From NCBI GenBank assembly GCA_045545595.1, contig JAZQBG010000015.1, positions 1-20,049 on the forward strand: DNA of 20,049 bases, in the 5' to 3' direction. Positions 7,659-13,074 of this stretch are shown one piece after another. Source of the stretch: SIG205 sp045545595 (lineage in GTDB: Bacteria > Bacillota_I > Bacilli_A > RF39 > UBA660). Within the stretch, counting starts at the first letter, position 1. Each line of letters starts with the position of its first letter. Both the position numbers and the translations under genes were made by a program. The notes under the pieces are model-generated. The model was not told the DNA's origin, ran no database searches, and saw only the letters and a program-made list of their open reading frames with translations.

Positions 7659-8045
7659 ATGTTTGAAAAATTAAATAATTTAAGAACTAATAGTTATTCA
7701 CCATATTCAAATTTTAGAGTTAGTGCGATACTAGTAACAAAAGACGGTAAAGAATTTAATGGGGTAAATGTTGAAAATGCTAGTTATGGTGCAGCAATAT
7801 GTGCGGAAAGAAGCGCATTTGTATCTGCAATTAGTGCTGGTTATAAAAAGGGTGATTTTAAAGAACTTCATGTATTAACCAGTTCAAATAAAATAAGTAC
7901 ATGTTGCTTTGTTTGTAGACAAGTAATTACAGAACTTTGTGATAAAGATATGCCAATTTATTGCTATGGATTAAATGGTGATATAAAAGAATTTACAGTT
8001 TCAGAACTATGCCCATATCCATTCGACGAAGGAGATTTAAAATGA
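7659..8045 (+). CDS. cdd: Cytidine deaminase
   Basis: 128 residues, a normal length for the tetrameric zinc enzyme that converts cytidine and deoxycytidine to the uridine forms in pyrimidine salvage. Zinc and catalytic motifs are present: NVENASYGAAICAERSA (C48 ligand, E50 proton shuttle) and CFVCRQV (C83, C86). The usual Pro before the second motif (SPCxxC) is replaced by Cys, giving TCCFVC, a minor oddity. ATG 7659 follows a strong AGGAGG at 8 bases. The stop overlaps the era start (ATGA), so translation is coupled. Confidence 0.95.
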   Translation: MFEKLNNLRTNSYSPYSNFRVSAILVTKDGKEFNGVNVENASYGAAICAERSAFVSAISAGYKKGDFKELHVLTSSNKISTCCFVCRQVITELCDKDMPIYCYGLNGDIKEFTVSELCPYPFDEGDLK

Positions 8046-8926
8046 AAAGTGGTTTTGTAAGTATAATTGGTAGACCTAATGTAGGTAAATCAACACTATT
8101 AAATAATATTATTGGTAAAAAAATCGCAATTACATCAAATAAACCTCAAACAACTAGAAATATTATTCAAGGTATCTATAATGAAGATGATACACAAATA
8201 GTATTTGTTGATACTCCAGGTATTCATAAACCAAAACATAAATTAGGTAATTATTTAAATAAACAATCATACATGATGATTGAAGATGTAGATGTAGTTT
8301 TATTTATGGTTGACGCTAGTGAAGAATTAGGAACAGGTGATAAATTCATCTTAGAACGTTTAAAAACTATTAATAAAAACGTTATTTTAATTTTAAATAA
8401 AATAGATAAGTTATCTAATGATGAAATATTATTAAAAATCGATGAATATAAAGACTTATATGATTTTGCAGAAATTATACCATTATCTAGTTTAAAAGAT
8501 AAAAATGTAGATAGATTAATAGAAGTATTAAAGAGTTATATGACAGATGAAATTAAGTACTTTGATGAAGATACTATTACTAATGTTAAAACATCATTTA
8601 TAATTTCTGAATATGTTAGAGAAAAAGTACTAGAATTAACTAATGAAGAAGTACCACATTCAGTTACATGCTTTGTAGAAAATATTGAATACAAAAAAAA
8701 TATAATCAATGTACAAGTATGCATTGTAGTAGATAGAGATAATTTAAAGAAAATAATAATTGGTAGAAATGGCGCAATGCTTAAAAAAATTGGTACTATG
8801 GCAAGAATTGATATTGAAAAGTATTTAGATAAAAAAGTATACTTAGAATTATATGTAAAAAGTGTTAAAAATTGGAGAGACAAAGAAAAATATTTACAAG
8901 AATTTGGTTTCAAAGATTTTGAATAA
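8042..8926 (+). CDS. era: Era GTPase, 30S ribosome assembly factor
   Basis: Essential GTPase with a C-terminal KH domain that binds the 3' end of 16S rRNA during 30S maturation. G1 GRPNVGKS (10-17), a G2 region with KPQTTRNII, G3 DTPG, G4 NKID and an SSL G5 are all present. The KH loop is IIGRNGAMLKKIG (about 239-251). 294 residues is typical. The start is ATG 8042, with AAGGAG upstream and ATGA overlap with cdd; an in-frame extension to 8009 would only read cdd sequence. Its place next to ybeY fits a ribosome-maturation operon. Confidence 0.96.
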   Translation: MKSGFVSIIGRPNVGKSTLLNNIIGKKIAITSNKPQTTRNIIQGIYNEDDTQIVFVDTPGIHKPKHKLGNYLNKQSYMMIEDVDVVLFMVDASEELGTGDKFILERLKTINKNVILILNKIDKLSNDEILLKIDEYKDLYDFAEIIPLSSLKDKNVDRLIEVLKSYMTDEIKYFDEDTITNVKTSFIISEYVREKVLELTNEEVPHSVTCFVENIEYKKNIINVQVCIVVDRDNLKKIIIGRNGAMLKKIGTMARIDIEKYLDKKVYLELYVKSVKNWRDKEKYLQEFGFKDFE

Positions 8927-8936
8927 AAAACTTATT

Positions 8937-8964
8937 AATCACTCAATATAATACTAGGGTGATT
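8937..8964 (+). promoter_or_regulatory. Stem-loop covering the yqzL ribosome binding site
   Basis: AATCACTC (8937-8944) pairs with GGGTGATT (8957-8964) over 8 bp, with one G-U and a 12-base loop. The right arm contains the yqzL SD (AGGGTGAT), so folding would hide it. The loop contains TATAAT but no matching -35 was found, and there is no T-run. A translational brake, relieved by ribosomes leaving era, is a reasonable inference. Confidence 0.45.
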
Positions 8965-8967
8965 ATA

Positions 8968-9063
8968 ATGAGTGAAGAAATAGCTTGGAGACTTTTCGAA
9001 AGTACTGGAAAGATTGAATATTATTTAGCTTATAAAAGATTAGTACAAGAACGCAAAGGATAG
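8968..9063 (+). CDS. yqzL: YqzL-like small protein
   Basis: 31 residues: MSEEIAWRLFESTGKIEYYL followed by AYKRLVQERKG. It matches the YqzL pattern (aromatic W-x-x-F, TG, then Y-L-x-x-K) and sits exactly between era and recO, where B. subtilis has yqzL. Function unknown. The predicted product is a short amphipathic helical peptide. The SD AGGGTGA is in the stem described just upstream; the gene ends 7 bases before recO. Confidence 0.8.
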   Translation: MSEEIAWRLFESTGKIEYYLAYKRLVQERKG

Positions 9064-9070
9064 TGTTAAA

Positions 9071-9814
9071 ATGGAACTTATTGAAGTAGAAGGAATAGTA
9101 GTTAGTGAATCCCCATATTCTGAGTCTAGTAAAATAATAAATATTATTACAAAGGAACTTGGAATTATAGGAGTTATGGCTAAGGGTGCTAATAAATTAA
9201 AAAGTAAACTTAGAAATGGAAGTAGTAAATTAAGTTATGCTACATTTAACATTTCGTACAAAGAAAAAGGCCTTTCTACTTTAGTTGAAGTTAATACTAT
9301 TAATAATCTCAAAAATATTAAAACTGATATCAATAAAATAAGTTTTGCGTATTATATTATTGATTTAGTAAAACAAGTTGTCAAACATGAATACAATGAA
9401 CAAATCTACAATATATTAATATCTGCAATTTTAAAGATAGAAGAAGGATTTGATCCTCAGATTATTACTAATATTTTAGAACTTAAAATGTTAGATTACT
9501 TAGGTGTTAGACCTGTAATTGATGAATGTGCATCATGTGGTTCTAAAATGAATATTATTACAATATCTGGTGACCGTGGTGGTTACTTGTGTCAAAATTG
9601 TAGACAAAATGAATATATTGTTAGTGATAAAACTATTAAATTAATACGTATGTTTTACTACGTAGATATTTCTAAAATAAGTAAGTTAGAAATCAGCAAA
9701 GAGTCTAAAAGAGAAATAGATATGTTCATTAATGAATATTATGATAGATATACAGGACTTTACCTAAAAAGCAAAAGTTTTATTAAAAGCTTAGAAAAAT
9801 TAAAATCTAATTGA
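9071..9814 (+). CDS. recO: DNA repair protein RecO
   Basis: Recombination mediator of the RecFOR pathway, which helps load RecA on SSB-coated single-strand DNA. The N-terminal OB-fold (ELIEVEGIVVSESPYSESSKIINIITKELGIIGVMAKGANK) is characteristic. The helical C-terminal domain carries a four-Cys zinc site (C153, C156, C174, C177). 247 residues is a normal length. ATG 9071 has AAGGAT upstream, overlapping the yqzL stop. It is the last gene of the operon: the next promoter starts on its stop codon, and no separate terminator is seen. Confidence 0.93.
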   Translation: MELIEVEGIVVSESPYSESSKIINIITKELGIIGVMAKGANKLKSKLRNGSSKLSYATFNISYKEKGLSTLVEVNTINNLKNIKTDINKISFAYYIIDLVKQVVKHEYNEQIYNILISAILKIEEGFDPQIITNILELKMLDYLGVRPVIDECASCGSKMNIITISGDRGGYLCQNCRQNEYIVSDKTIKLIRMFYYVDISKISKLEISKESKREIDMFINEYYDRYTGLYLKSKSFIKSLEKLKSN

Positions 9815-9839
9815 CAAAAAGATTTTATTATATTAGAAT
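9811..9839 (+). promoter_or_regulatory. Sigma-A promoter of the glyS T-box leader
   Basis: A perfect TTGACA (9811-9816) overlaps the recO TGA stop. A 17-base spacer leads to TAGAAT (9834-9839). The start is expected near 9846. It gives glyS its own expression separate from the upstream operon. Confidence 0.8.
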
Positions 9840-9845
9840 TAGGTT

Positions 9846-9990
9846 ATATTGTTTATGGCTGCGATGATAAAGGTTGGAATCTTTTAGCAATACATTAAAA
9901 GTGATTCTCTTAGAATAAGTAGAGTGGAACCGCGGGTAATCTCGTCTCTATATACTTATTTTAAGAGTTTTATTTTATATATTAATAAGG
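9846..9990 (+). promoter_or_regulatory. Compact glycine T-box riboswitch upstream of glyS
   Basis: The diagnostic T-box sequence AGAGTGGAACCGCGGGTAA lies at about 9922-9940, followed by CTCGTCTCTA, as in T-box antiterminators. It senses uncharged tRNA-Gly and raises synthetase expression. The upstream part is very short: TATTG and CAATA (about 9847-9851 and 9887-9892) may close a reduced Stem I. GGC (9857-9859) is the most likely specifier; GGT (9872-9874) and GGA (9876-9878) are alternatives. A small hairpin ATTCT/AGAAT precedes the antiterminator. A weak CTTA/TAAG hairpin with TTTTATTTT follows, so termination control is likely but not certain. Confidence 0.85.
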
Positions 9991-10002
9991 ATGGTGTGAA
10001 TT

Positions 10003-11373
10003 ATGGAAAACATAACAATGGAAAAAATGGTTAATCTATGTAAACAATATGGATTTATATTCCAAGGTAGTGAAATTTATGGCGGTTTAGCAAATACTTG
10101 GGATTATGGTCCATTAGGAAGTAGATTAAAAAATAATGTTAAAGATGCTTGGAGAAAGAGATTTATTCAAGAAAGACCAAATGCGTACGAAGTTGATGCA
10201 GACATTTTAATGCATCCTAGAGTTTGGGAAGCTAGTGGTCACGTTGAATCTTTTGCAGATCCATTATTAGACTGTAAGGAATGTAAAACACGTCATAGAG
10301 CTGATAATTTAATTAATGACTATTCAAACAGTTCAAAAGGTGACGCAATGACTAATGAAGAAATGGTAAATTATATAAACGAAAATAAAGTACCATGTCC
10401 TAAATGTGGTAAGAGCAATTTCACTGATATAAGACAATTTAAACTTATGTTTGAAACTTATAGAGGTGTTACTCAAGATAGTAAAAGTGTAGTTTATCTA
10501 AGACCAGAAAATGCTCAAGGTGAATATGTTAATTACTTAAATGTTCAAAGAAGCATGAGAGCAAAATTACCGTTCTCAATTGGTCAAATAGGTAAAGCAT
10601 TTAGAAATGAAATTACACCAGGTAACTTTACATTTAGAACTATCGAATTTGAACAAATGGAATATCAAACTTTCTGTAAAGAAGGAACTGATACAGAATT
10701 ATATGAATATTTTAAAGAGTATGGTAGAAAATTCTATATGGATTTAGGATTACCTGCTGAAAAACTTAGATATCATGATCATGAAAAGTTAGCTCATTAT
10801 GCAAAAGCTGCTTGTGATATTGAATATTTATTCCCATTTGGATGGGGAGAAATCAATGGTACCCATAATAGAACTGACTTTGACCTTTCAAGACATCAAG
10901 AATATAGTGGTCAAAAACAAGAATATGTTGACCCTGAAACAAATGAAAAATTTATACCATATATTATTGAATCTACTTATGGTTTAGATAGAAGTATTTT
11001 AGCGCTTTTATTTGATGCTTATAATGAAGAAGAATTAGAAGATGGTACAACAAGAGAAGTATTAAAACTTCATCCATTTGTGGCGCCATATAAAGTATGT
11101 GTTTTACCATTAGTTAAAAAATATCATAAAGAAAAAGCTGAAGAAGTATATAGGGTTTTATCAAAACATTTTATGACTGATTATGATGAATCAGGTTCAA
11201 TTGGTAAAAGATATAGAAGACAAGATGTTATTGGTACACCATTCTGTATTACAATTGATGATGAAACAATTAATAATGGAACAGTTACAATACGTGATAG
11301 AGATACAATGAAACAAATCACTATAAAATTAGATGAAGTAGTAGAATACGTGGAAAATAAAATTAAATTTTAG
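10003..11373 (+). CDS. glyS: Glycyl-tRNA synthetase, single-chain alpha2 type
   Basis: Class II synthetase that attaches glycine to tRNA-Gly. 456 residues fit the dimeric eukaryote/Mollicutes-like form, not the alpha/beta glyQ-glyS pair of B. subtilis. Motif 2 is FRNEITPGNFTFRTIEFEQME (200-220) and motif 3 ESTYGLDRSILALL (323-336). CKEC (91-94) and CPKC (132-135) form a zinc-binding insert. The C-terminal anticodon domain begins near APYKVCVLPLVKKYHKEKAEEVYRVL. ATG 10003 has AAGGATGG 8 bases upstream. It is controlled by the T-box leader and ended by a strong terminator. Confidence 0.97.
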   Translation: MENITMEKMVNLCKQYGFIFQGSEIYGGLANTWDYGPLGSRLKNNVKDAWRKRFIQERPNAYEVDADILMHPRVWEASGHVESFADPLLDCKECKTRHRADNLINDYSNSSKGDAMTNEEMVNYINENKVPCPKCGKSNFTDIRQFKLMFETYRGVTQDSKSVVYLRPENAQGEYVNYLNVQRSMRAKLPFSIGQIGKAFRNEITPGNFTFRTIEFEQMEYQTFCKEGTDTELYEYFKEYGRKFYMDLGLPAEKLRYHDHEKLAHYAKAACDIEYLFPFGWGEINGTHNRTDFDLSRHQEYSGQKQEYVDPETNEKFIPYIIESTYGLDRSILALLFDAYNEEELEDGTTREVLKLHPFVAPYKVCVLPLVKKYHKEKAEEVYRVLSKHFMTDYDESGSIGKRYRRQDVIGTPFCITIDDETINNGTVTIRDRDTMKQITIKLDEVVEYVENKIKF

Positions 11374-11406
11374 TGTATAATAATTAAATATACGCATATA
11401 ATAATA

Positions 11407-11453
11407 ATGAACTTCCTAGGAAACGTTAATTCGTGTAGGAAGTTCATTTTTTT
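11407..11453 (+). terminator. Strong intrinsic terminator after glyS
   Basis: ATGAACTTCCTA (11407-11418) and TAGGAAGTTCAT (11436-11447) form a 12-bp perfect stem with a run of Ts to 11453. Confidence 0.9.
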
Positions 11454-11494
11454 ATAAAAAAAAGAAGTCTATTAACTAAAAATTGTTGATTATA

Positions 11495-11519
11495 TTAGTG
11501 AAAGGAGAATATTCACTAA
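11495..11519. repeat. Perfect 8-bp inverted repeat with an SD-like loop
   Basis: TTAGTGAA (11495-11502) and TTCACTAA (11512-11519) flank the loop AGGAGAATA. TTCACTAA recurs at 11539-11546, so two hairpins could compete for the left arm. No start codon follows the AGGAG at a useful distance. It lies between the glyS terminator and the small RNA. Confidence 0.6.
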
Positions 11520-11545
11520 AAATAATATAATAATTAATTCACTAA

Positions 11546-11588
11546 TAATTTATAAAATTTGAAAAAAACATTGAAATTTTATAAATTA
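11546..11588. repeat. Perfect 15-bp AT-only inverted repeat
   Basis: TAATTTATAAAATTT (11546-11560) and AAATTTTATAAATTA (11574-11588) are exact complements around a 13-base loop. A chance match is more likely in such AT-rich DNA, but 15 perfect pairs is striking. Possible roles are cruciform, protein-binding site or boundary of an inserted block. Confidence 0.7.
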
Positions 11589-11640
11589 AATGTTAAATTA
11601 TATTTGTTTGATTTTACATCAAATTAATTTAATGTTTAAT
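11585..11640. repeat. Imperfect long hairpin just upstream of the small RNA
   Basis: Outer arms ATTAAA (11585-11590) and TTTAAT (11635-11640), and inner arms TTTGAT (11607-11612) and ATCAAA (11618-11623) around a 5-base loop, nest with intermediate pairing. It ends 7 bases before the small RNA's first helix, so it overlaps where that RNA's promoter must be. TTGATT (11608-11613), 17 bases, then TAATGT is a weak promoter candidate inside it. Confidence 0.5.
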
Positions 11641-11647
11641 TATTATA

Positions 11648-11795
11648 AGAGTAATTGAGGACTGGAAAGACTTCGCCCAGCACGCTCCATATCACTATAT
11701 GGAGTCCGAGTAGGTTTATACTGAAAGTAGATATGTAGAATTAGGAGCTCTACCATTACTCTAATAGGTTGCATTCAATGAATGTGACCTTTTTT
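11648..11795 (+). ncRNA. Unidentified structured small RNA
   Basis: A non-coding stretch much richer in GC than its surroundings, with consistent secondary structure. AGAGTAAT (11648-11655) closes with ATTACTCT (11755-11762). Inside, CTGG/CCAG (11662-11665, 11677-11680), CTCCATA/TATGGAG (11685-11691, 11698-11704) and GTAGA/TCTAC (11735-11739, 11749-11753) form hairpins. GGAC (11659-11662) can pair with GTCC (11704-11707). A strong terminator follows directly. I cannot assign it to a known class: it lacks SRP, tmRNA, RNase P and T-box hallmarks. A raiA-type or other Firmicutes structured RNA, or an RNA antitoxin for the next gene, are open possibilities. Confidence 0.6.
11766..11795 (+). terminator. 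Intrinsic terminator of the small RNA
   Basis: AGGTTGCATTC (11766-11776) pairs with GAATGTGACCT (11780-11790), an 11-bp helix with two wobble pairs and a 3-base loop, followed by Ts to 11795. It ends only 12 bases before the next reading frame. Confidence 0.85.
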
Positions 11796-11807
11796 AGTAT
11801 TTAAATA

Positions 11808-12244
11808 ATGAGAAAAAATTTAACAAAAATAATAGGTAAAGTAACGAAAGAAATAGCAAACAAATGGTATTTAAACGAACAAAAAGATAAATCTATAATA
11901 CTAGAACCCGGACTATATAAGCATATAGCGCATCACTCTAGTGAATATAAAAATTTAGAAAGTCATAATTATACTATGAATCATATTGAAGATGTAATTA
12001 ATAATCCTGATTTTGTATTTTACAATGTTTCTAAAAATGGAATTGAATATTATAAAAAATTAATTGAGGATGTAGTTGTTATTGTTACACCAACTAAAAA
12101 AAGAAAATTATATATATATCAAGTATTTATCCAGTAGATAAGTCTAAAATATTAAATAGAATGATTAGAGAAAAAACAGAAATTAATAAAGCAAAGAAAA
12201 AACATGAGAACGAACTGATAGAAAATCCTTCTCAAAAAGTGTAA
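11808..12244 (+). pseudogene. PBECR-type (RelE/barnase-like) nuclease-domain gene with a frameshift
   Basis: The first frame runs 11808-12137 (109 residues). It contains KHIAHHSSEYKN, HIEDVINNPDFVFYN, GIEYYKKLIEDVVVIVTP and KKRKLYI, a pattern I associate with the phage barnase-EndoU-colicin-RelE-like (PBECR) nuclease folds. The expected ending, S-x-YP followed by a basic helix, is absent from this frame. It is found in the adjacent frame from about 12119 to the TAA at 12242-12244 (SSIYPVDKSKILNRMIREKT...). A -1/+2 shift in the A-run or TA-repeat at 12093-12119 would join them into about 146 residues. There is no SD before ATG 11808, and an in-frame stop lies at 11802. It directly follows the small RNA terminator. 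Function is inferred from motif memory only. Confidence 0.5.
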
Positions 12245-12253
12245 TTTATCTAT

Positions 12254-12276
12254 AAAAAAACACTCTAACGAGTGTT
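12254..12276 (-). terminator. Intrinsic terminator of the tRNA-Ser gene
   Basis: AACACTC (12259-12265) and GAGTGTT (12270-12276) form a perfect 7-bp stem with a 4-base loop. The plus-strand A-run 12254-12260 is the U-tract on the minus strand. It lies 10 bases past the tRNA CCA end. Confidence 0.8.
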
Positions 12277-12286
12277 AAAATCTTAG

Positions 12287-12377
12287 TGGCGGAGAAGGAG
12301 GGATTTGAACCCTCGCACCAGTTTCCCAGTCTACACCCTTAGCAGGGGCGCCTCTTCAGCCTCTTGAGTACTTCTCC
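12287..12377 (-). tRNA. tRNA-Ser, anticodon GCT
   Basis: On the minus strand GGAGAAG (12377-12371) pairs with CTTCTCC before GCCA, giving a complete acceptor stem with encoded CCA (12289-12287). The anticodon loop CTGCTAA flanked by CCC/GGG gives anticodon GCT, reading AGC/AGU. A long variable arm (about GTGTAGACTGGGAAACTGGTGC) and the T-loop GGTTCAAATCC mark a class II serine tRNA. It has its own promoter and terminator and opposes all neighbouring genes. Confidence 0.97.
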
Positions 12378-12389
12378 AAGACAATTAAT

Positions 12390-12418
12390 ATTCTATCATA
12401 ACTAAATAATTATATCAA
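12390..12418 (-). promoter_or_regulatory. Promoter of the tRNA-Ser gene
   Basis: On the minus strand TTGATA (12418-12413), 17 bases, then TAGAAT (12395-12390). Transcription should start near 12383, a few bases before the mature tRNA 5' end. Confidence 0.75.
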
Positions 12419-12454
12419 TTAAAATTTCAAAAAAAATAATTTTTTTATAAAATA

Positions 12455-12482
12455 TTTACTTTTTAAAAAAATTTGATATAAT
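12455..12482 (+). promoter_or_regulatory. Promoter of the 163-aa protein gene
   Basis: TTTACT (12455-12460), 16 bases, then perfect TATAAT (12477-12482), 28 bases before the start codon. It is divergent from the tRNA promoter and separated from it by a very AT-rich stretch. Confidence 0.65.
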
Positions 12483-12510
12483 AATCTCTACCAAAAGGAG
12501 GAATACTTTT

Positions 12511-13002
12511 ATGATAGTATTACAGGAATTTATGACTGAATATACAGCAAAAAACTATATCGCACAAAGAGATAATTTATATGCTGGATTAGTTAGGAAA
12601 AATAATGGCGAAAACAAATATCCATGGATTTGTAGAAAAATATTGTTTTCAATAAATGAAGATGGTACAGTTAATGATTTACTTTATGATACACCTAATT
12701 ATCCTACTAAAGCCACAGAAAATGAGAGTTTTTATGTTGACGTTATAGTAAAACTAGAGGAGTTATTAAAGTATTATGATGATCCAGAATATTTTGATGA
12801 AGATTATATTGGACAAATCGCGCAGTTTTTCTTATCAAAAAACGGTTTATTTAAAAAAGAAGATGCAAGAAATTTACCAATTAGTCTTAAAGATTATAAA
12901 AGTCTTTCAGTAATTTCACAATACAGTAAAAAACCAACTAGAGCTGAAAAGAAAGAAGTAGAAAGATTTAAAGCAAAAGTAAAAACATATAATTTTAGAT
13001 AA
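12511..13002 (+). CDS. Uncharacterised 163-aa cytosolic protein
   Basis: I do not recognise the family. There is no signal peptide or membrane segment. An N-terminal mixed region (YTAKNYIAQRDNLYAGLVRKNNGENKYPWICRKILFSI) is followed by an acidic stretch (YYDDPEYFDEDYIGQIAQFFLSKNGLF) and a basic C-terminal tail (KKPTRAEKKEVERFKAKVKTY). The ATG at 12511 has an excellent SD (AAAGGAGG) and a clear promoter, so it is a real, probably well-translated gene. It is transcribed alone: a terminator overlaps its 3' end. Its place before dnaE gives no firm functional hint. Confidence 0.8.
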   Translation: MIVLQEFMTEYTAKNYIAQRDNLYAGLVRKNNGENKYPWICRKILFSINEDGTVNDLLYDTPNYPTKATENESFYVDVIVKLEELLKYYDDPEYFDEDYIGQIAQFFLSKNGLFKKEDARNLPISLKDYKSLSVISQYSKKPTRAEKKEVERFKAKVKTYNFR

Positions 13003-13016
13003 AATATATGTTTTTT
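12985..13016 (+). terminator. Intrinsic terminator overlapping the 163-aa gene's end
   Basis: ACATATA (12985-12991) and TATATGT (13005-13011) flank a 13-base loop that includes the stop codon, followed by Ts to 13016. The stem is AT-only, so it may be weak. Confidence 0.55.
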
Positions 13017-13017
13017 C

Positions 13018-13046
13018 TTTTATTTAAAACGAAAATATTATATAAT
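13018..13046 (+). promoter_or_regulatory. Probable dnaE promoter
   Basis: TTTTAT (13018-13023), 17 bases, then perfect TATAAT (13041-13046), 28 bases before the dnaE start. The -35 is weak. Confidence 0.5.
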
Positions 13047-13074
13047 TTAAATGGAGTTAGATAGGAGTGATAAT

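Noticed and set aside
10799..10987. 62-codon plus-strand frame inside glyS
   Set aside because: Out-of-frame shadow of a well-conserved synthetase gene.
11656..11690. SAM-I riboswitch, suggested by GAGGACTGG...GCCCAGCA
   Set aside because: The SAM core (GATGAAACC, GGCAACC) is missing and the downstream gene is unrelated to methionine.
11648..11765. Tandem-repeat RNA antitoxin as in classical ToxIN
   Set aside because: No tandem repeats of about 30-40 bases are visible, so a classical type III system is not supported; only the layout is similar.
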